From assembly GCA_964371715.1 (NCBI GenBank), contig CAYJNO010000054.1:1-7247 (forward strand): a DNA stretch of 7,247 bases, in the 5' to 3' direction. The notes below the pieces were generated by a model. It had not been told where the DNA came from, ran no database searches, and saw only the letters and a list, made by a program, of their open reading frames with translations. The position numbers were made by a program, and so were the translations under genes. The DNA comes from CAYJNO01 sp964371715. Lineage in GTDB: Bacteria; Bacillota_I; Bacilli_A; Erysipelotrichales; Erysipelotrichaceae. Positions 1-5,150 of the stretch are shown piece after piece; position 1 is the stretch's first letter, and each line of letters starts with the position of its first letter.

Positions 1-48
1 GCTCTAATTATCAATCTTCCAACTTATGCAATAGTACTTCTATTTTAA
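1..48 (+). CDS. Possible 3' end of a convergent plus-strand gene (partial)
   Basis: The first plus-strand frame is open from the left edge to a TAA at 46-48 and reads ALIINLPTYAIVLLF. This is hydrophobic and would suit the end of a membrane protein. Nothing competes with it on the minus strand, where the ABC operon has already been terminated at 67-116. Only 15 residues are visible, so no family can be named and an open stretch this short can arise by chance. If real, it converges on the ABC operon and the hairpin at 73-116 could also serve it, although the T-tract on the plus side is poor. Confidence 0.3.
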   Translation, partial: ALIINLPTYAIVLLF

Positions 49-66
49 TTAAATTATATATTTCAT

Positions 67-116
67 AAAAAAAACGAACCTCCTATAAATTGGGTGTCCA
101 ATTTTTGGGGTTCGTT
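67..116 (-). terminator. Strong intrinsic terminator of the ABC export operon
   Basis: On the minus strand the RNA would form an outer 8-bp stem (AACGAACC, 116-109, with GGTTCGTT, 80-73). It is extended by two G-C pairs past a one-base bulge and capped by an inner 7-bp hairpin (AAATTGG with CCAATTT, 104-98 and 93-87, 4-base loop). An unbroken run of eight T follows at 74-67. It begins 17 bases after the permease stop, so it ends the three-gene operon. On the plus strand the hairpin is followed only by a broken T run, so activity in that direction is doubtful. Confidence 0.93.
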
Positions 117-132
117 TCATTTCGCAAAGGTT

Positions 133-1359
133 TTATTCATGTCTTAAGGCATCAATTGGATTCATTTTTGCTGCTTTATTTGCAGGATAATAACCGAAGA
201 AGACACCAAACATCATCGAGAATATTACGGCTATTAATATTGAATTTAAATCAGCTACTGCTGGGAATCCTAATACGATAGATATTAGCATACCACCACC
301 AACTCCAAGTGCAATACCAATAAAACCTCCAAATAAACAAATAATAATAGCTTCAACTATAAATTGTGTTAAGATATCACTTCTTTGTGCTCCTAAAGCT
401 TTTCTTGTTCCGATTTCTTTAGTCCTTTCACTAATTGATACTAACATAATATTCATTACACCAATACCACCAACAACTAAAGAAATACCTGCAACTGCTG
501 ATATTGCTAATTGCATTGTAAGCATCATTTGATTAAATTCTGCCATTTGATCTCCTAAGCTAATAACTTCTAGAGAATATGCTCTATTGTTTTTAGTATA
601 TCCTCTTAAGTATTCATTAGCTAGGTTAATAAAAGTATCAACGTCTATTGATTCTTCAACAATTAAAGTTGCACTATTAATAAAAGAATCTTCTTGTGTT
701 TCTTCAGCTTTAGTAATTGGAATATAAGCACTAGCTACTGTTCCTCCAAATAAAGGATTAGAATCACTACTATATACTCCTGTAATATAGAATGTTTGTT
801 TTTCATTATAGTAATTTACAAATTCTAATGTTTGTCCAATTGGATTTTCTTGTCCAAAGTAATCTTCAACAATACGACTTGATATCATTACAAAATTACT
901 AGCATTATCCATCTCTTTAGATGTAAATAATTGACCATCATTTGGCACTAATTGTTGATCAATTTGAAAACCTTCATTGATTCCAACTACATTGACAGGT
1001 AATACTTCATCACCCTTATATACTTGCCACCCATATGAAGATAATTCAATTGAATAATCAATAATATATTCACTAAAGACATTTTTTAAATCTTGTAATA
1101 AATCATCATTAATTACTGCATCAGTATATCGATCTTCATAAGTAAGATCTTCTACATCATCCATTACTCTTTGTTCTATATATAATCTATTTCCACCAAT
1201 TCCAGCAATTGTTTCTTCAACAAGTTTTGATAATGAATGTCCAACAGTAAAAATCATAATTACTGATGATATCCCAATAATAATTCCAAGCATTGTTAAT
1301 AAAGAGCGCATCTTATTTGCTTTTAAAGCTGAAATGGCTAAAAGTACATTTTCCATCAT
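133..1359 (-). CDS. MacB/YknZ-type ABC exporter permease (FtsX-like)
   Basis: This is the membrane subunit of a type VII (MacB-fold) ABC system, which works with the ATPase and adaptor encoded just upstream. The 408 residues match the usual family length. The N-terminal amphipathic stretch and first membrane helix lie at about 17-40. An extracytoplasmic MacB core domain spans about 41-275. Three further helices lie at about 282-308, 334-358 and 373-392. After the second helix comes the coupling motif ERTKEIGTRKALGA (311-324), the usual contact with the ATPase. The C-terminus (PANKAAKMNPIDALRHE) is the standard family ending. The start is a double ATG. The first, at 1359, lies 11 bases from GAGAGG (1376-1371) and one base after the ATPase stop. 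The substrate cannot be told from sequence; antimicrobial peptides, toxins or lipoprotein-like molecules are typical for the family. Confidence 0.95.
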   Translation of the reverse strand: MMENVLLAISALKANKMRSLLTMLGIIIGISSVIMIFTVGHSLSKLVEETIAGIGGNRLYIEQRVMDDVEDLTYEDRYTDAVINDDLLQDLKNVFSEYIIDYSIELSSYGWQVYKGDEVLPVNVVGINEGFQIDQQLVPNDGQLFTSKEMDNASNFVMISSRIVEDYFGQENPIGQTLEFVNYYNEKQTFYITGVYSSDSNPLFGGTVASAYIPITKAEETQEDSFINSATLIVEESIDVDTFINLANEYLRGYTKNNRAYSLEVISLGDQMAEFNQMMLTMQLAISAVAGISLVVGGIGVMNIMLVSISERTKEIGTRKALGAQRSDILTQFIVEAIIICLFGGFIGIALGVGGGMLISIVLGFPAVADLNSILIAVIFSMMFGVFFGYYPANKAAKMNPIDALRHE

Positions 1360-1360
1360 G

Positions 1361-2053
1361 TTATTTTATCCTCTCATCACTTATGATGCTACCATCTTTA
1401 ATCGTAATTATACGATCACATTCTTGAGCTAAACTAGGATTATGAGTGATTAATACTATAGTATTTTTAGGATCTTGATGTAAGTCTTTAAAGATATCCA
1501 TAACTTGTCTTGAAGTATTAGAGTCTAAAGCTCCTGTTGGTTCATCAGCTAAGATTAAACTTGGATTGTTAGCTAATGATCTAGCTATGGCAACACGTTG
1601 TTTTTGTCCACCAGATAATTCATTAGGCAAATGATCTTTACGATCTAACATACCAACATCTTCTAATAACTTTAGACTTCTTTTTCTTCTCTCACTCTTA
1701 CTAATACGAGCATATATTAATGGTAGTTCTACATTTTTTAAGACATTTGATCTAGCAACTAAATTAAAGTTTTGAAAGATAAAACCTATTTTTTCATTTC
1801 TAATAATTGCTTTTTCTTTTTCTGATAAATTATTTACTTTTGTATTATCTAAGCTATACTCACCAATAGTTGGATCATCCAATACTCCAATAATGTTCAT
1901 CAAAGTACTTTTACCAGATCCTGATTCTCCAACAATAGCGACAAATTCACCTTCATAGATATCTAATGAAATATCATGTAATACTTCAAGCTCATTCTCT
2001 TGTCCTATAAAGTAGCGCTTAGTAATATTTTTTAATTCTATAACCTTATTCAT
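1361..2053 (-). CDS. MacB/LolD/YknY-type ABC transporter ATP-binding protein
   Basis: This cytoplasmic ATPase powers the adjacent permease. All nucleotide-binding motifs are intact in 230 residues: Walker A GESGSGKST (42-50), Q-loop Gln94 in FIFQNFNL, signature LSGGQKQR (146-153), Walker B LILADE with catalytic Glu171, D-loop GALD (174-177) and H-loop His204. The length and the phrase ADEPTGALD are typical of the MacB/LolD/FtsE group that pairs with FtsX-like permeases. The ATG at 2053 overlaps the last 8 bases of the adaptor gene. No Shine-Dalgarno sequence precedes it, so translation is probably coupled to termination of the adaptor. The permease follows with a one-base gap. The ATPase function is certain; the exported substrate is unknown. 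Confidence 0.97.
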   Translation of the reverse strand: MNKVIELKNITKRYFIGQENELEVLHDISLDIYEGEFVAIVGESGSGKSTLMNIIGVLDDPTIGEYSLDNTKVNNLSEKEKAIIRNEKIGFIFQNFNLVARSNVLKNVELPLIYARISKSERRKRSLKLLEDVGMLDRKDHLPNELSGGQKQRVAIARSLANNPSLILADEPTGALDSNTSRQVMDIFKDLHQDPKNTIVLITHNPSLAQECDRIITIKDGSIISDERIK

Positions 2054-3515
2054 TTTCTAAACCAGCTGCCATTGTATCAGCATAACCCATAATTATATCA
2101 TTAACTTGGATATCACTTGATTCAATTACATAGTAATAACCATCATTTAATCCAAGTTCTACTGGTGTCTTAACAAAATCATCATTTATTACTTTATAAA
2201 CATATGCTTGTTCTCCTTCATTTACTATTGAATGATATGGAACTACTAAAGCATTTAATGTTTCTTCTAAGATAATTGAAGCATCAACATTCATTCCAAT
2301 AATTAAATTATCTGTTACTTTATCGATTGTTAATTCTACTTCAAATACTTGTCCTTGGTTTGATGATGATGTTGTTGCAATAGGTGCAATATTAGAAATA
2401 TATGCTGTTGTTTCATTTTCTTCTTCACTATTAATAATTGCTTTTTGGTTTAAACGAATTAATGGATAATTTGCTTCACTTACTGTAATATTTACAATCA
2501 ATGATTTTGTATTTTCAATTGTACCTATTGTTGTACCTTGTGACATAAATGCTCCAACTTCAGCATTTAATGTTGTAATTGTTCCGCTACTAGTTGCTAA
2601 AACTTGATTATTTTTAATTTCTTCTGATAATGTCTCTAATTGTTCATATAATAACTCTAAACTTGGATCATCTTTTTTATTTAGGTTTTCTAATGCTGTT
2701 GCTAGTAAAGCTTCTGCATTAGTGTATGTAGTATTTTGTGTATCAAAAGTTAATTTAGCTGCTGCTAAATTAGCTTCTAAAGCATCATAATTTACTTGAG
2801 TTTTTGCTAGTTTTAATGCTTCCGTTGCTAAATCTAACTCAGCATGTTTTAAGTTATAATTAGCTACACTTGTATCATAATTAACTTTAGCTGTATCGAC
2901 CTGTAATTTAATAGCTGCATAGTTTGGATCTGTCGTATCCGATGGTAATGTTGCTAATAAATTATTGTATGTTGCAAAGTTATTATTCATTTCTATTGCT
3001 GCATTTTGATCAATATTATAAGCATTATTATAATTATTTATTTGATATTGAATAGAACTTGCTGCACTATTAAATGCTTGTTCAGCATTTAAATAAATAT
3101 CATGACTTCCACCTGGTGCATATACTGCTCCCCATGCTGCATCTTTATTAGCTAATGCTGTATCATATGCATTTTGTAATGTTTCTTTATAATCATCTAT
3201 TTGCTTGTAAATATCAGCTTGCTTTTCTAATGTATCATCCATTTCAAAATCTAATATTACAGTTCCTTCTTCTACATATTGTCCAGCTTTTACATAAACA
3301 TTAGCTACAATACCACTTGGTAAAGATGATGAAATTACATTCTTTTCTGAGGATTCGACAAACCCAGTAGAAGTTATATCACTAATAAAATTCTTTTCTG
3401 TTACAGTCTCATATTTATAGTTTGTTGTATTATTATCAGATGACATAGTTAATGCAAAAACAATACCTCCAATTACACATACTATTATTATTCCTATTAT
3501 TATTTTTTTCTTCAT
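2046..3515 (-). CDS. Membrane-anchored adaptor (HlyD/MacA/YknX-type membrane fusion protein)
   Basis: This is the extracytoplasmic adaptor of the ABC export operon and its first gene. Residues 5-23 form an N-terminal membrane anchor after MKKK. There is no convincing lipobox: Cys13 lies inside the helix. The first half of the lipoyl-like domain is at about 67-90 (SGIVANVYVKAGQYVEEG). A long helical insert rich in Ala, Asn and Tyr spans about 92-305. The second lipoyl half follows at 306-335 (SSGTITTLNAEVGAFMSQG), then a beta-barrel (336-415) and a membrane-proximal domain (416-480). At 489 residues it is about 100 longer than B. subtilis YknX as I recall it, and the extra length lies in the helical insert. 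The ATG at 3515 has a near-perfect AAAGGAGG six bases upstream. Such adaptors in single-membrane bacteria have no TolC partner, so the insert must do something other than reach an outer-membrane channel. Confidence 0.93.
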   Translation of the reverse strand: MKKKIIIGIIIVCVIGGIVFALTMSSDNNTTNYKYETVTEKNFISDITSTGFVESSEKNVISSSLPSGIVANVYVKAGQYVEEGTVILDFEMDDTLEKQADIYKQIDDYKETLQNAYDTALANKDAAWGAVYAPGGSHDIYLNAEQAFNSAASSIQYQINNYNNAYNIDQNAAIEMNNNFATYNNLLATLPSDTTDPNYAAIKLQVDTAKVNYDTSVANYNLKHAELDLATEALKLAKTQVNYDALEANLAAAKLTFDTQNTTYTNAEALLATALENLNKKDDPSLELLYEQLETLSEEIKNNQVLATSSGTITTLNAEVGAFMSQGTTIGTIENTKSLIVNITVSEANYPLIRLNQKAIINSEEENETTAYISNIAPIATTSSSNQGQVFEVELTIDKVTDNLIIGMNVDASIILEETLNALVVPYHSIVNEGEQAYVYKVINDDFVKTPVELGLNDGYYYVIESSDIQVNDIIMGYADTMAAGLENE

Positions 3516-3521
3516 AAATTT

Positions 3522-3529
3522 CCTCCTTT
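3522..3529 (-). promoter_or_regulatory. Shine-Dalgarno sequence of the ABC adaptor gene
   Basis: AAAGGAGG ends six bases before the adaptor ATG at 3515 and is the strongest ribosome binding site in the window. It fixes the start. Its AAAGGAG core is perfectly complementary to CUCCUUU in the candidate small RNA at 4135-4129. The nearby TGATAAAAT (3541-3533) resembles an extended -10 box, but a transcript from it would begin inside this site, so it is unlikely to be the main promoter. Confidence 0.9.
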
Positions 3530-3558
3530 GTTATTTTATCATAAGCTATAATTTTATT

Positions 3559-3591
3559 TTATTAAATAAATCTTAAGAAAGTTGAAAGAAA
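3559..3591 (-). promoter_or_regulatory. Possible response-regulator operator: three 11-base imperfect direct repeats
   Basis: Reading the minus strand, three successive 11-mers are TTTCTTTCAAC (3591-3581), TTTCTTAAGAT (3580-3570) and TTATTTAATAA (3569-3559). Each neighbouring pair agrees at 7 of 11 positions. An 11-base period is typical of OmpR/PhoB-family regulators, which often control MacAB/Bce-type export operons in low-GC bacteria. The site lies about 45-75 bases upstream of the adaptor ATG, where no strong -35 box is visible, as expected of an activated promoter. The DNA is very AT-rich, so chance similarity is a real possibility. No two-component genes are in the window. Confidence 0.3.
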
Positions 3592-3592
3592 A

Positions 3593-3621
3593 TAAAAAGT
3601 TTATATTTGAGATATAAACTT
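3593..3621 (-). terminator. Intrinsic terminator overlapping the stop codon of the PsiE-like gene
   Basis: AAGTTTATAT (3621-3612) and ATATAAACTT (3606-3597) form a perfect 10-bp stem around a 5-base loop. On the minus strand a TTTTTATTTTC tract follows. The stem has only one G-C pair. It begins inside the TAA stop (3622-3620), so translation termination and hairpin folding share bases. It separates the PsiE-like gene from the ABC operon. Confidence 0.75.
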
Positions 3622-4021
3622 AACAATTTTCATCTTTTGTAGCTAATTTATCAATCCTTGAAATATATAAATATTTTCTAACAAAGAATAATAGAGTAAC
3701 AGCTATAATAATTAATAATGCATCAAATGGTGGAACATGTTCCACTACCATTTGTCTAGCTAAAGCCACTAATAATACATCAACAACTGAATCTACACTA
3801 TGACTTGTAATCATCTTAACAAATTCAACACCAATAACAAAGTAACATAGGATATTTATCCACTCAATAAAGTACTCAGGACTTGAAAATAATGATGGTA
3901 TATCGGTATTATAGATAACTCCAATCCCACCTACTGCACAAGCAATAAGCACAAATATACCAATAACAATTTCTATAGATGATGAAATCGAATTTAATAA
4001 AATTTGAATTTTTCTTTTCAT
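3620..4021 (-). CDS. Small four-helix membrane protein, PsiE-like
   Basis: This 133-residue protein has four predicted membrane helices at about 17-37, 53-72, 76-93 and 99-119. Basic residues at the N-terminus (MKRK) and after helix 4 (RKYLY, SRIDK) suggest both ends face the cytoplasm. The pattern of helix 2 ending GVEFVKM, then DVLLVALARQMVVEH and FFVRKYLY, resembles PsiE (phosphate-starvation-inducible E) proteins, whose biochemical role is unknown. The assignment is from memory of the family and needs a profile search. An upstream in-frame ATG at 4033 would add MGDY. I prefer 4021 because that ATG is preceded by GGGGG five bases upstream, whereas the ATG at 4033 has no ribosome binding site and would lie only about 9 bases from the predicted transcript start. 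It is a single-gene unit with its own promoter and terminator. Confidence 0.8.
   Translation of the reverse strand: MKRKIQILLNSISSSIEIVIGIFVLIACAVGGIGVIYNTDIPSLFSSPEYFIEWINILCYFVIGVEFVKMITSHSVDSVVDVLLVALARQMVVEHVPPFDALLIIIAVTLLFFVRKYLYISRIDKLATKDENC
3725..3753. repeat. Long palindrome inside the PsiE-like gene
   Basis: GTGGAACATGTTCCAC (3730-3745) is a perfect 16-base palindrome. With a three-base interruption on one side (3745-3747) it extends to AAATGG (3725-3730) and CCATTT (3748-3753), giving 13 pairs around TGGAACA/TGTTCCA. It encodes the VVEHVPPF segment between helices 3 and 4. It could be a binding site or an mRNA hairpin, or simply follow from the codons for this peptide. Confidence 0.6.
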
Positions 4022-4048
4022 ATAATCCCCCATAAATCAATTTTTTAT

Positions 4049-4057
4049 ATTATAGCA
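4049..4057 (-). promoter_or_regulatory. Extended -10 promoter of the PsiE-like gene
   Basis: TGCTATAAT (4057-4049) is an exact extended -10 element with a consensus TATAAT. There is no good -35 box (GTTAAT or TTAATT at the right distance), which is usual for extended -10 promoters. The transcript would begin near 4042, giving a leader of about 20 bases that contains GGGGG and then the ATG at 4021. This supports the shorter start. Confidence 0.65.
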
Positions 4058-4087
4058 TATTATTTACTCAAATTAACTTATGTGTCC

Positions 4088-4118
4088 AAAAAAAGACAAA
4101 AACCCGTATATACACGGG
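4088..4118 (-). terminator. Intrinsic terminator of the candidate small RNA
   Basis: CCCGTGTATATACGGG (4118-4103) forms a five-pair G-C-rich stem (CCCGT/ACGGG), extended by a G-T wobble around a TATA loop. TTTTT (4102-4098) and then a second run of seven T (4094-4088) follow. On the plus strand the hairpin is followed by GCTGCC, so it works only on the minus strand. It lies 157 bases past the hflC stop and 67 bases before the PsiE-like ATG at 4021. Confidence 0.88.
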
Positions 4119-4171
4119 CTGCCTATAGAAAGGAGTAACGGTTGAACTGGTAATTACTCTGTTTCATCTTC
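4095..4171 (-). ncRNA. Candidate small RNA with 16S-tail-like CUCCUUUCUA motif
   Basis: A promoter at 4205-4178 and a terminator at 4118-4088 bracket a stretch of about 75 bases. The expected transcript begins near 4171-4174. It can fold GAGUAA (4159-4154) with UUACUC (4138-4133) around a 15-base loop, and an outer UAGAA (4173-4169) with UUCUA (4130-4126) if it starts far enough upstream. CUCCUUUCUA (4135-4126) is identical to the last ten bases of Bacillus-type 16S rRNA and complementary to Shine-Dalgarno sequences. A 14-codon frame from 4167 (MKQSNYQFNRYSFL, TAG at 4125-4123) is present. Its ATG is almost at the 5' end without a binding site, so a small protein is less likely. It could instead be the attenuated leader of the PsiE-like gene. 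I do not recognise a known RNA family or riboswitch. Confidence 0.6.
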
Positions 4172-4177
4172 TACTTC

Positions 4178-4205
4178 ATTATACAACATATAAAAATTCT
4201 TACAA
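4178..4205 (-). promoter_or_regulatory. Sigma-A-type promoter of the candidate small RNA
   Basis: TTGTAA (4205-4200, four of six matches to TTGACA) is followed by a 16-base spacer and a perfect TATAAT (4183-4178). It lies 71 bases after the hflC stop in non-coding DNA. The nearest downstream element is the folded stretch ending at the terminator 4118-4088. Confidence 0.65.
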
Positions 4206-4244
4206 GTATTTATATTAAATTTTACAAAACTTCTAACGATATAT

Positions 4245-4276
4245 AAAAATCTATGCAATATATCTTAAATATATGC
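4245..4276 (-). terminator. Weak terminator-like hairpin directly after hflC
   Basis: Starting at the last base of the hflC TAG, GCATATAT (4276-4269) can pair with ATATATTGC (4263-4255), leaving one bulged T and a TTAAG loop. TTTTT follows at 4249-4245. Stem strength is low because most pairs are A-T, so some read-through into the small RNA region is likely. Confidence 0.4.
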
Positions 4277-5148
4277 TATTGTCCGTTTAAAATATCTACT
4301 AATGGTGAATCTTTATCTAAAATAATTGTTTTATTATCTCCCACTAATGATGCTTCTAAAGCTTCAAGTCCTAAGACAAAAGTATAGAACTCTGCTTCTA
4401 GTGGAGTATCATATACACTATTTGTAATATTGATATATTGAGCATCAGCATCTCCTCTAATTTCAGCTGCTTGTTTTTCAGCTTCTGAAATAATTACAGC
4501 CTTTTCTGCATCTGCTGTATTTTTAATAATTTGAGCTTCAGATTGTCCTTCAGCTAAAAATGTTGCACTGATATTGTTTCTTTCAGAAATCATACGATCA
4601 TATACTGCTTCTTTATTACCTTCAGGAAAATCTAATCTTTTAATATTTACTGTTTCTAAAGCAATACCATATTGACTACTTAATGTATTATTTGTTTCCT
4701 CAACTATTCTCTCTTCTAATACTGATCCTCTTGCTGCAATTAATTCTTCTTGTGACATTGTACCGATAACATTTTTAGTAGCATTATAGATTGTAGTATT
4801 AATACGTGATTCAGCATTCATAATTGAACTATTTAATGATTCAGTAAATAATACAGGATCTTCAATTGTCCATAATACATATGAATCTACTTCCATAGTC
4901 TTTTTATCACTAGTAATAACATTAGATGGTGCTAAGTCATAGATTGAAATATTACTTGGTAAGCTTTTAGCATTATGCCAGGGAGCTTTAAATGATAATC
5001 CTGGTTCATCTATTACATTAACAATTTCTCCAAAACTATAGATTACATTATATCTATTTTCTGGTGTAGTAATAGTACACATTGGAAATAACACAATAGC
5101 TAATAATATAACTACTGCTAAGATAATTGAACCTTTATATTTCTTCAT
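4276..5148 (-). CDS. hflC: HflC, SPFH/band-7 membrane protein partner of HflK
   Basis: HflC pairs with HflK in a large membrane-anchored assembly that, in Escherichia coli, encloses and modulates the FtsH protease. One membrane anchor lies at 7-26, followed by an extracytoplasmic SPFH domain. Its family phrases include PGLSFKAPW (49-57), ITSDKKTMEVDSYVLWTIEDP (78-98), ELIAARG (135-141) and VNIKRLDFPEG (167-177). Next comes the charged, Ala/Glu-rich helix of HflC (ERNNISATFLAEGQSEAQI, 189-207, then AEKQAAEIRGDADA, 223-236). The C-terminal FYTFVLGLEALEASL (254-268) also matches. At 290 residues it is shorter than the E. coli protein (334). The ATG at 5148 lies two bases after the hflK stop, with GGAGGG nine bases upstream inside hflK. 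hflC and hflK are therefore cotranscribed. No ftsH gene lies in the window. Confidence 0.95.
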   Translation of the reverse strand: MKKYKGSIILAVVILLAIVLFPMCTITTPENRYNVIYSFGEIVNVIDEPGLSFKAPWHNAKSLPSNISIYDLAPSNVITSDKKTMEVDSYVLWTIEDPVLFTESLNSSIMNAESRINTTIYNATKNVIGTMSQEELIAARGSVLEERIVEETNNTLSSQYGIALETVNIKRLDFPEGNKEAVYDRMISERNNISATFLAEGQSEAQIIKNTADAEKAVIISEAEKQAAEIRGDADAQYINITNSVYDTPLEAEFYTFVLGLEALEASLVGDNKTIILDKDSPLVDILNGQ

Positions 5149-5150
5149 AA

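Noticed and set aside
90..281. Open frame of 63 codons on the plus strand
   Set aside because: It lies across the operon terminator and antisense to the end of the permease gene, whose family-typical C-terminus is intact. It has no binding site and resembles no protein.
3533..3541. TGATAAAAT as the promoter of the ABC operon
   Set aside because: It looks like an extended -10 box, but the transcript would begin near 3526, inside the AAAGGAGG site. The resulting mRNA would lose its ribosome binding site.
4123..4167. 14-codon small protein MKQSNYQFNRYSFL on the minus strand
   Set aside because: The ATG lies about four bases from the predicted transcript start, and AGAAG directly abuts it. Translation is not credible without further evidence, so it is only mentioned as an alternative.
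4130..4175. tRNA-like GTTCAA motif in the small RNA (4146-4141 region)
   Set aside because: The bases flanking GTTCAA do not pair as a T-arm, and no acceptor or anticodon stem can be drawn.
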